Assembly: GCA_040751955.1 (NCBI GenBank)
Contig: JBFMFY010000097.1
Coordinates: forward strand, 1 to 8,363
DNA length: 8,363 bases
Direction: 5' to 3'
DNA from: SpSt-333 sp040751955
Lineage (GTDB): Bacteria > Bacteroidota > Ignavibacteria > UBA10030 > UBA8401
How positions within the stretch are numbered: the stretch's first letter is position 1; every line of letters starts with the position of its first letter. Positions 1-6,365 of the stretch are shown piece by piece. A program made the position numbers and the translations under genes. The notes beneath the pieces are model-generated. The model ran no database searches, was not told the DNA's origin, and saw only the letters and a program-made list of their open reading frames with translations.

Positions 1-1208
1 TATTGAACTGCGAGTGCTGCGACACCGCATACCACACCACCCAGTAGTACTGCACCACGGACACCAATCACGTTTGCGAGAAGACCCATACTCAAACTGC
101 CAAAAGGGGAAAGCCCTAAAAAGATGAGCGAGTAGAGTCCCATAACCCTCCCACGCAATGCATCAGGAGCCTGCCGTTGAATTGCCGCATTTGCAGTCGC
201 TAAAAACATCACCAATCCCATACCTACTCCGATCAGCGAAAGAAGTGAAAGAGAAATATTCGTTGAGAGAGCAAAAACAGAAATACAGAATACAAAAAGT
301 ATTATTCCTGAATTAACGAAAGTTCTTGCCTGAATTTTACTTTCAAAGCTCGCTACCGTAACAGCGCTGATAAATGCACCGATGCCGACAGACATCATCA
401 AATTTCCCAATCCGACCGCACCAATGTTGAGAATTGAATCAGCGAAGATCGGCAATAGAACTGAATAGGACCATCCGAAAATTGTTATCACTGCAAGCAA
501 GAACATCAGCGAGAGCATCGAAGTATCCGATCGTATATAGAGTGCACTCTCCTTCAATGAATGAAAAATGTTGACTGCAGAATATTTTGGATCGGGAATG
601 TACGGCGTATCAATCTTAATCAGATTGACAATAACGGCACAAAAAGAGAATGCATTGAATGCAAAACACCATCCGACACCAAATGCAGCAATTACAATGC
701 CTCCGATCGCCGGTCCAACGATTCTTGCTGCATTGAATGTTGCAGAGTTCAACGCGATTGCATTTGTCAGATTTTCTTTCCCCACCAGTTCAACAATGTA
801 TGATTGACGTGCCGGGATATCAAATGCGTTGACGATACCAAGAGCAAGGGCAAGCACAGCGACAACCTCTACAGTGATACTTTCAGTAAGAACAAGAATA
901 GCCAGCAACAGGGCTTGCAGAAGCGATATCATCTGTGTAACGATGATGAGCTTTCTCTTTGACATCCGGTCTGCAAGAGAACCTCCGAACATAGATAAAA
1001 AGAGAATCGGAATCGAATTGAGAAATCCTATTGTACCCAGCCAGACTGATGAATGCGTAAGTTGATAGACCAGCCACGCCTGTGCCATCGACTGCATCCA
1101 GGTACCAGCCAAAGAAAATAATTGTCCTGAAAAAAATAACCGGTAATTTCGATGCTGAAGCGATTTGAACGTAGGGAGATTGAGAAACCGTGTGAGGATG
1201 GTCGTCAT
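1..1208 (-). CDS. MFS transporter, EntS-like (MFS_3) family; C-terminus cut by window edge
   Basis: I translated this frame by hand: it is open from an ATG at 1208 to base 1 (402 codons), with no stop in the window, so the extreme C-terminus is missing. It is a multi-pass inner-membrane protein of the major facilitator superfamily. The N-terminus (about residues 20-50) has the family pattern HRNYRLFFSGQ...GTWMQSMAQAWLVY. Motif A of the cytoplasmic loop between helices 2 and 3 is GGSLADRMSKRK (75-86). Further MFS_3 hallmarks are AFDIPARQS (128-136), NAARIVGPAIGG (159-170) and LRGRVMGLYSLIF (351-363). Known relatives include the enterobactin exporter EntS and putative macrolide or drug exporters; the substrate here cannot be told. 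Family members are usually about 400-430 residues, so little is lost. The start overlaps the stop of the VanZ-like gene in an ATGA, implying translational coupling. There is no strong Shine-Dalgarno, only a weak GGAAA. No internal frameshift was seen. Confidence 0.9.
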   Translation of the reverse strand, partial: MTTILTRFLNLPTFKSLQHRNYRLFFSGQLFSLAGTWMQSMAQAWLVYQLTHSSVWLGTIGFLNSIPILFLSMFGGSLADRMSKRKLIIVTQMISLLQALLLAILVLTESITVEVVAVLALALGIVNAFDIPARQSYIVELVGKENLTNAIALNSATFNAARIVGPAIGGIVIAAFGVGWCFAFNAFSFCAVIVNLIKIDTPYIPDPKYSAVNIFHSLKESALYIRSDTSMLSLMFLLAVITIFGWSYSVLLPIFADSILNIGAVGLGNLMMSVGIGAFISAVTVASFESKIQARTFVNSGIILFVFCISVFALSTNISLSLLSLIGVGMGLVMFLATANAAIQRQAPDALRGRVMGLYSLIFLGLSPFGSLSMGLLANVIGVRGAVLLGGVVCGVAALAVQ

Positions 1209-1615
1209 GCCGAAATTTCCGGCTCTTCATTTGTCCGATAAAAATTGAAATAGGAATGAACGATGACATATACACCGCCTCCCAACGAGTCGGCAAGAAA
1301 ATCCATAAACTCAGTTGTTCGTCCCGGTGTGAACATTTGATGGTATTCATCGGAAGCGCCGTATGCCATCGTCAATACAAGCGCGATGTACGGACTCCAC
1401 TTTCTCAATGAGAGATTTGGTTGAAAGAAAAGAGCGACATGGAACAACCAGCACAAGATGCCGAACACACCTGCATGAAGGATTTTATCTGTGTAATCAA
1501 TCAATGCGGGAATTCTCTCGCTTGGTATTGATGAGACTGCAAAAATAAACAAACACCATGCGAGCACAGGAAGCTGGAATTGGATGAATGATATGATTTT
1601 TGATTGTTGATTCAT
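1205..1615 (-). CDS. VanZ-like family small membrane protein
   Basis: This 136-residue protein fits the VanZ-like family (named after VanZ of the teicoplanin-resistance cluster; most members have no known biochemical role). Family signatures in order are: a first hydrophobic helix ending in the SS of AVSSIPSE (about 26-33); DKILH (43-47) before helix 2; a third helix ending in YGASDEYHQMF (85-95); then TPGRT (96-100) and D105/D109 ahead of the last helix at LGGG (111-114). About four membrane segments are expected, and the length is typical. Its ATG sits in an ATGA overlap with the nnr stop, and its own TGA overlaps the MFS start in the same way, so it is the middle gene of a tightly coupled trio. 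No Shine-Dalgarno lies upstream. A role in glycopeptide resistance should not be assumed: there are no vanHAX-type genes here, and such proteins are common in sensitive bacteria. Confidence 0.85.
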   Translation of the reverse strand: MNQQSKIISFIQFQLPVLAWCLFIFAVSSIPSERIPALIDYTDKILHAGVFGILCWLFHVALFFQPNLSLRKWSPYIALVLTMAYGASDEYHQMFTPGRTTEFMDFLADSLGGGVYVIVHSYFNFYRTNEEPEISA

Positions 1616-3144
1616 TGAAGTTGTCGAATTGTCGTTGGCAAAGAACGAATGATATCTGAGGCGATCATCCCCAGCACTCCTTTTGTCGATGCCGCTGCAT
1701 CACCTGCTGCCCCGTGGATAAAAACACCTGATACTGCTGCACCATCTGCACTCAAACCCTGTCCGTACATCGAAGCAATAATACCGGCAAGGACATCACC
1801 CGAGCCTGCAGTGGACATGCCGGGATTACCGGTCGGGTTCACAAATATGTTGCCTCTGGGTGTCGAAACGATGGTCGGCGCTCCTTTTAACACTAGTGAT
1901 ACGCTGTACTTCCGCGCAAACGATGCTGCCATATCGAACTTATTTTCTTCAATAGACTTCGTACCCACACCTGTTAGACGAGAGAATTCTCCGAAATGCG
2001 GAGTGAGAATCACATGTTTTGATTTTCTCTTTTTGAGAATTGAAATATCATCGGCAAGCGCGTTCAACCCATCCGCATCGATGATCATTGGTATTTCCGA
2101 TTCCACAATCACGCGCCTGATCAATTCCTGAGTTTCAGGGTGTTGCGACATGCCACAACCTATCACAACAATCGTTGCCCATTGCATTCTCCTTTGAATC
2201 TCTTCGTACGCAAGAAGAGAGACAGTCCCCTCACTTGTCGAGGCAAGCGGCAGCGGCATCACCTCCAGCGTCCGCTTTGCTACAATTGAATATTCCGACT
2301 CCGGAATGCCAAGGATCACCTGACCTGCCCCGCTTCGCATCGCACTGTGCGACGCCAAAAGAGCGGCGCCTGTCATGCCTTTTGATCCTGCAAGCAAAAA
2401 AATTTTACCGACAGAGTGTTTATGAGAATTCGATCTCCTCTTCGGCAGCATGGCACGGATATCGGTTCGTTCAACAAGGAAAATATTCTCTGCATTTTTT
2501 TCTATTGCCTCTGTCGGAAGCCCGATATCTGTCACAATCACGTCGCCGGTGAAATCTTTTGCATTATGATGATACAACCCGATTTTGGGATTCGAAAACG
2601 TTACCGTAAGATCCGCTCTGAAAGCATCTGTCACAACCTCGCCTGTTTCTCCGTTCAATCCGGAAGGAATGTCTATCGCAACATTGAATCTTTTCCATTC
2701 ATTGCACCAGCGAACCACCTGCAAATAATTTCCTGTCAATGCTCCTTTAAACGATGTTCCGAACATTGCATCAAGAATGATATCGGCGTTTATTTTTTTG
2801 GTTGATATGAATAGGTCGAAAGTCTTAACGATGGACGAATCCAATTTTTCAAAATTAGATTTCGCATCCGGGCTCAGCTCTGCACCCGGCTCCAATAATA
2901 CCACAGTAACACTGGCTCCCAACTCTCTGAGAAGCCGAGCTGCCACAAAACCATCTCCTCCGTTGTTTCCTTTCCCGCACAGAATAACGACAGTTTTTTT
3001 TGAAAGATGTTTGACCCGCCTTTGCAGTGCATCAACCACGCTCCGTCCTGCATTCTCCATTAATCGCAGCGACGGAATTCCCATCCGTTTGATCGCGTAC
3101 TCATCGGCAGATTTCATTTGTTGCGGTGTAAGAATCGGTATCAT
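1612..3144 (-). CDS. nnr: Bifunctional NAD(P)H-hydrate epimerase / ADP-dependent NAD(P)H-hydrate dehydratase
   Basis: This 510-residue cytosolic metabolite-repair enzyme has the full two-domain YjeF layout. The N-terminal epimerase domain (about 1-225) interconverts R- and S-NAD(P)HX. It shows ENAG (30-33), the phosphate loop GKGNNGGDGF (57-66), the acidic residue D125 in ILDAMFGT, and DIPSGLNG (158-165). The C-terminal ribokinase-like dehydratase domain (about 235-505) restores NAD(P)H from S-NAD(P)HX with ADP. It shows HSVGKIFLLAGSKGMTGAA (243-261), IDADGLNAL (355-363), LTPHFGEFSRL (380-390), KGAPT (420-424) and the nucleotide/catalytic loop NPTGNPGMSTAGSGDVL (436-452), with D450 the expected catalytic aspartate. 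All key motifs are intact and the length is normal. The ATG at 3144 matches the usual family N-terminus (ILTPQQMKSADEYAI) and has at most a weak GGA upstream. It lies immediately downstream of the terminator that ends the nuo block, and its stop overlaps the VanZ-like start (ATGA). Confidence 0.96.
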   Translation of the reverse strand: MIPILTPQQMKSADEYAIKRMGIPSLRLMENAGRSVVDALQRRVKHLSKKTVVILCGKGNNGGDGFVAARLLRELGASVTVVLLEPGAELSPDAKSNFEKLDSSIVKTFDLFISTKKINADIILDAMFGTSFKGALTGNYLQVVRWCNEWKRFNVAIDIPSGLNGETGEVVTDAFRADLTVTFSNPKIGLYHHNAKDFTGDVIVTDIGLPTEAIEKNAENIFLVERTDIRAMLPKRRSNSHKHSVGKIFLLAGSKGMTGAALLASHSAMRSGAGQVILGIPESEYSIVAKRTLEVMPLPLASTSEGTVSLLAYEEIQRRMQWATIVVIGCGMSQHPETQELIRRVIVESEIPMIIDADGLNALADDISILKKRKSKHVILTPHFGEFSRLTGVGTKSIEENKFDMAASFARKYSVSLVLKGAPTIVSTPRGNIFVNPTGNPGMSTAGSGDVLAGIIASMYGQGLSADGAAVSGVFIHGAAGDAAASTKGVLGMIASDIIRSLPTTIRQLQ

Positions 3145-3155
3145 CTGGTATTTCC

Positions 3156-3185
3156 AAAAAGCAAAAACCGTCCAGTGGACGGTTT
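3156..3185 (-). terminator. Rho-independent terminator after nuoN
   Basis: On the minus strand, a perfect 9-bp stem (AAACCGTCC / GGACGGTTT; arms 3177-3185 and 3165-3173, 3-nt loop at 3174-3176) is followed by a U-rich stretch of two U5 runs separated by GC (3156-3167). It lies about 50 bp past the nuoN stop and ends about 11 nt before the nnr ATG. This is a textbook intrinsic terminator shape. The T-run on the plus side is short, so the minus direction is the functional one. Confidence 0.88.
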
Positions 3186-3194
3186 ATCGATCAA

Positions 3195-3218
3195 AAGCAA
3201 TCTGATTGCTTCAAGCAA
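3195..3218 (-). other. Two overlapping, mutually exclusive small hairpins upstream of the terminator
   Basis: Bases 3195-3211 form a 7-bp perfect stem with a 3-nt loop (AAGCAAT / ATTGCTT). Bases 3206-3218 form an alternative stem (TTGCT / AGCAA, 3-nt loop). The two share the central TTGCTT, so only one can form at a time. They lie between the nuoN stop and the terminator. They could be simple 3'-end structure of the nuo mRNA, or part of a switch affecting read-through into nnr. The sequence shows the pairing; any function is speculation. Confidence 0.4.
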
Positions 3219-3234
3219 CCGGATTGCCGGATAT

Positions 3235-4668
3235 TTAGAACATTGTTTTAAGCACATCGAGAATAAGTGACGGTACGATTCCGAATACAACGATGCCGAC
3301 TCCCGAGAGAATCACCGTTGCAAACGATACTTTCGAAAGAACAGGGAGTTCTTCCCCACCTTCTCTGAAATACATGTACACTACAATTCGTAAATAATAA
3401 TATGTTGAAAAGAGACTTGTAATCACTCCAAGAACGGCAAGCCATGTCAGATTGCTTTGAACGGCGCTTGCGAACAAATAATACTTCCCGACAAATCCGG
3501 CAAATGGAGGAATGCCGGTAAGTGAGAACATGAACATTGAAAGCAACGCTGCAAGCGCAGGTTTTCTTCTTGCAAGCCCGGCGTAATCTTCGTACGAAAG
3601 ATTCTTTCCGTTCTCTTTTTCCAACATTGCGATAACGCCGAATGCACCAAGATTCGTCAATCCGTACGACACAAGATAAAATGTAATCCCCTGCTGCCCC
3701 AGTTGCGTTCCAGACGCAATACCGATGAGCATGTACCCGGCATGTGCAATGCTTGAGTACGCAAGCATCCGTTTCAAATTCGTCTGCGACAAACCAAACC
3801 AGTTGCCGATGAGCATTGATGCTGCGGCAAGGATTGCGATTACCATCGTCAACTTGGGATCGTGCATCGACATCGGGACGGAGAAGGCAAGAATGAATGC
3901 AGAGAATGCCGCCGCTTTGCCTCCGGTGGACATGAATGCGGTCACCGACGTCGGCGCCCCTTCGTACACATCGGGCACCCACATGTGGAACGGCACTGCG
4001 GCAACCTTGAATGAAAATCCGATCAGCACTAATCCCCATCCGATCAGATGAAGCGGATCCATGAACGCCTGCGGATATTGCGCAGCAATCCTTATGAGGT
4101 TGGTCGTGCCGGTCGTTCCGTAAATAAGAGCGATTCCGTAAAGCAAGAATCCGGTTGCGAATGCGCCAAGGAGAAAATATTTTAGAGCGGATTCATTTGA
4201 CGAAAGTTTCGTTCTGAAGTATCCGGCGAGGACATAGAACGCAACAGACATCACTTCAATACCGAGAAAGATAGTGATAAGGTCCCCTGCCGATCCCATC
4301 AACATCATTCCGATGGTGGAGAGAATAATGAGGATATAATATTCGCCGAGATGATATTCTTCTTTTTCCAGATATGGAACTGCAAGAAAGAGTGCAAATA
4401 ACGTAATAACGAGAAATACGATGCTGTAAAAACTGGCGTACCCGCCGACAAGCAGCATATCGGAAAATGCAGTTTGATTGAGCGGGAATGTATAGACCGC
4501 AAACACTATAGACACAACCACGCCAAGAACGCACGCTGCAAAGACGATCTTTTGCGAACTCTTTACCAACGAAGTAATCAACAGAGCGATCAGCGAAAAC
4601 GTACCAAGCGCAAGGATCGGTGATGATCCGATGAGATCAGTATGAGAGAAATATTCCATCATATCCAT
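3235..4668 (-). CDS. nuoN: NADH-quinone oxidoreductase subunit N
   Basis: This 477-residue subunit of complex I, one of three antiporter-like proton channels in the membrane arm (ND2 homologue), has the usual length with about 14 membrane helices. The Proton_antipo_M domain spans roughly 125-420. Expected charged residues in the membrane are E138 (FLGIEVMSVAFYVLAGY), K221 (GFSFKVAAVPFHMWVPDVYEGAPT), K251 (MSTGGKAAAFS) and K395 (FAGFVGKYYLF). The SQTNLKRMLAYSSIAHAGYM motif (294-313) is the family's broken-helix region. The start is not certain: M1, M3 and M4 are all near the N-terminus and none has a Shine-Dalgarno. I keep the first. It is the last of the nuo genes here, 57 bp after nuoM, and is followed by a terminator, matching the common L-M-N end of nuo operons. 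No defects were seen. Confidence 0.96.
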   Translation of the reverse strand: MDMMEYFSHTDLIGSSPILALGTFSLIALLITSLVKSSQKIVFAACVLGVVVSIVFAVYTFPLNQTAFSDMLLVGGYASFYSIVFLVITLFALFLAVPYLEKEEYHLGEYYILIILSTIGMMLMGSAGDLITIFLGIEVMSVAFYVLAGYFRTKLSSNESALKYFLLGAFATGFLLYGIALIYGTTGTTNLIRIAAQYPQAFMDPLHLIGWGLVLIGFSFKVAAVPFHMWVPDVYEGAPTSVTAFMSTGGKAAAFSAFILAFSVPMSMHDPKLTMVIAILAAASMLIGNWFGLSQTNLKRMLAYSSIAHAGYMLIGIASGTQLGQQGITFYLVSYGLTNLGAFGVIAMLEKENGKNLSYEDYAGLARRKPALAALLSMFMFSLTGIPPFAGFVGKYYLFASAVQSNLTWLAVLGVITSLFSTYYYLRIVVYMYFREGGEELPVLSKVSFATVILSGVGIVVFGIVPSLILDVLKTMF

Positions 4669-4688
4669 AAACTAAAAACTCAAGTTGA

Positions 4689-4716
4689 GTAGGTCGGCAT
4701 TAACGCCGGCCTGCCG
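4689..4716. repeat. REP-like GTAG-headed imperfect palindrome in the nuoM/nuoN spacer
   Basis: On the plus strand, the tetranucleotide GTAG (4689-4692) directly precedes an imperfect palindrome, GTCGGC (4693-4698), a 6-nt loop ATTAAC, then GCCGGC (4705-4710), with one T/G mismatch in the stem. An alternative stem pairs CGGCA (4695-4699) with TGCCG (4712-4716). GTAG followed by a mismatched palindrome is the layout known for REP elements moved by REP-associated tyrosine transposases. Only one copy and no transposase are in the window, so the assignment rests on form alone. Confidence 0.45.
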
Positions 4717-4725
4717 TTTAGAAAA

Positions 4726-6267
4726 TTACTTTGCAGAAATACCCACCTGTGATACATTCCCCGCTTTTACATTCTGCATTTGTGTAACAACCTGCTTTGT
4801 CGAGGCGGCTGATGATTTCAGAAATGTCGAAGGATACACTCCGATCCAGACGATAAAAAGAATTACGGGGATCAATAATCCAATTTCACGCTTCGTCAAA
4901 TCAAGCAGGGATTTGTTCTCTTCGTGCGTGATCTTTCCGAAGAAAACACGCTGACACATCCACAACATATAAACTGCGGAGAAGATAACTCCTGTTGCCG
5001 CAACTGCTGCGTATGCGTACGAATGGAGAAACGGCGAGTTGAAAGTGCCGAGCAGAATCAAAAACTCACCGACAAATCCGTTAAGTCCGGGAAGTCCGAT
5101 CGACGATAATGTTACTATCATGAAGATCGTCGTAAAGACGGGCATCGTTTTTGCCAATCCACCGAATTGTGAAATCTCGCGTGTGTGCCTTCTGTCGTAG
5201 ATCATTCCAACCAACAAGAAAAGCGCCCCTGTTGAAAGTCCGTGATTGATCATTTGAATGATCGCCCCTTGTATCCCCTCTTCCGTCATCGAAAAAATTC
5301 CGAGCACAACAAATCCCAGGTGACTGACAGAAGAATATGCAACCAATTTTTTAACATCTGTCTGCACCATTGCAACAAGCGCGCCGTACACAATACCGAT
5401 CACCGACAGGATCGCCATTAGCGGCGTGAACTCGAACGATGCTTGTGGAAACAGCGGCAAGCAGAACCGTAGTAAACCGTACGTCCCCATTTTCAGCAGC
5501 ACGCCGGCAAGGATGACAGAACCCGCCGTCGGCGCCTGCACGTGAGCATCAGGAAGCCATGTGTGTAGCGGGAACAAAGGAACTTTAATAGCAAATGAAA
5601 GTGCAAATGCAGCAAACATCCACATTTGTATATTCATCGGTATTGACGGTGCGATCGCATATAATTTTTGGAGATTGGTCGTGAAGTACCCGCCCGGAAG
5701 TGTTGACGCATAATACCCGAGCCATAAAATTGCGATAAGCATCAGCAGCGAACCTGCCATTGTATAGATAAAGAACTTCACTGCTGCGTAAATCTTATCT
5801 TTCCCTCCCCAGATACCGATGATAAAATACATCGGGATAAGCATCGCTTCCCAAAAAACATAAAAAAGGAAAAGATCGACAGCAACAAATACTCCCAGCA
5901 TCCCTACCTCCAGCAGAAGCATGAATGCGATATATTCTTTAAGACGATCTTTGATCGATTCCCACGATGCGATCAGAGCGATCGGTGTGAGGAATGTTGT
6001 CAGGACAACAAGCAAAATTGAAAGCCCATCCACGCCGACAAAGTATGAGATATCGAGTCCGGTGATCCATGGATACTGCTCGATAAACTGCATCCGGGTA
6101 TTCTCCGCATCGAATCCGAAATAAACCACAAGTGAAAGAGCAAAGGTGACGAGCGAAGTACCAATGCCGACGTATTTCAACGACGTCTGCTTCTCTTTAT
6201 TGATGAAAAGCAGAAGAAGAATTCCGACAAACGGCGAAAAGAGTGTATATGTAAGAATGTTTTGCAT
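4726..6267 (-). CDS. nuoM: NADH-quinone oxidoreductase subunit M
   Basis: This 513-residue complex I membrane subunit (ND4 homologue) is a proton-channel antiporter-like protein with about 14 helices and the usual family length. The N-terminal region has GVDGLSILLVVLTTFLTP (78-95), typical of NuoM. Key residues are E140 (FYVFWEAMLIPMYFIIG), K228 with the HTWLPDAHVQAPTAGS segment (AIKVPLFPLHTWLPD, 226-240), K259 (LAGVLLKMGTYGLLRF), H342 (QMINHGLSTGALFLL) and E401 (GLNGFVGEFLIL); together these trace the conserved proton path. The VQTDVKKLVAYSSVSHLGFV block (301-320) is the family signature. The ATG at 6267 gives the expected MxxILTYTLFSPFVG N-terminus but has no Shine-Dalgarno. It sits between nuoL (98-bp spacer with repeats) and nuoN (57-bp spacer). 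No frameshift or loss was seen. Confidence 0.97.
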   Translation of the reverse strand: MQNILTYTLFSPFVGILLLLFINKEKQTSLKYVGIGTSLVTFALSLVVYFGFDAENTRMQFIEQYPWITGLDISYFVGVDGLSILLVVLTTFLTPIALIASWESIKDRLKEYIAFMLLLEVGMLGVFVAVDLFLFYVFWEAMLIPMYFIIGIWGGKDKIYAAVKFFIYTMAGSLLMLIAILWLGYYASTLPGGYFTTNLQKLYAIAPSIPMNIQMWMFAAFALSFAIKVPLFPLHTWLPDAHVQAPTAGSVILAGVLLKMGTYGLLRFCLPLFPQASFEFTPLMAILSVIGIVYGALVAMVQTDVKKLVAYSSVSHLGFVVLGIFSMTEEGIQGAIIQMINHGLSTGALFLLVGMIYDRRHTREISQFGGLAKTMPVFTTIFMIVTLSSIGLPGLNGFVGEFLILLGTFNSPFLHSYAYAAVAATGVIFSAVYMLWMCQRVFFGKITHEENKSLLDLTKREIGLLIPVILFIVWIGVYPSTFLKSSAASTKQVVTQMQNVKAGNVSQVGISAK

Positions 6268-6278
6268 TGTATAAAATG

Positions 6279-6360
6279 TTCAGGATTTTCAAGATTGCAA
6301 GATCATCAAGATTCAATACGGTAATATTTTTCAAATATTGACAATCTTGAAAATCTTGAT
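6279..6360. repeat. Inverted array of 9-nt AATCTTGAT-type units in the nuoL/nuoM spacer
   Basis: Nearly the whole spacer is built of one short unit. On the minus strand four units run 6313 to 6279: AATCTTGAT, GATCTTGC, AATCTTGAA, AATCCTGAA. On the plus strand two units occupy 6343-6360: AATCTTGAA, AATCTTGAT. The opposed units form a 17-nt inverted repeat (6281-6297 against 6342-6358) with 16 of 17 positions complementary. Inside it lies a further perfect 7-bp hairpin (6323-6329 / 6333-6339). There is no U-run after the stem on the minus strand, so it is not a good terminator. The hairpin ends about 12 nt before the nuoM ATG. Confidence 0.75.
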
Positions 6361-6365
6361 AATGA

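Noticed and set aside
883..1350. A 155-codon minus-strand open frame spanning the VanZ/MFS junction
   Set aside because: It overlaps two genes with clear family motifs in other frames, and its own translation has no recognisable pattern and unusual composition; a shadow frame.
1205..1615. Glycopeptide resistance determinant (VanZ)
   Set aside because: Only broad VanZ-like family membership is supported; no vanH/vanA/vanX or regulator genes are nearby.
1649..2131. A 160-codon plus-strand open frame opposite nnr
   Set aside because: It lies wholly antisense to the conserved dehydratase domain and follows its codon pattern; no own start signal or family features.
3180..3220. Possible sigma-70-like promoter for nnr (TTGAAG, 17 nt, ATCGAT)
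   Set aside because: The -10 box matches the consensus at only two positions and it overlaps hairpin sequence; not better than chance.
3248..4039. A 263-codon minus-strand open frame inside nuoN
   Set aside because: It is in a different frame on the same strand as an intact, motif-complete nuoN; no sign of a real overlapping gene or frameshift.
4678..4690. Small palindrome ACTCA-AGT-TGAGT before nuoN followed by a short U-run on the minus strand
   Set aside because: The stem is only 5 bp and AT-rich, too weak for a terminator between two complex I genes that need co-expression.
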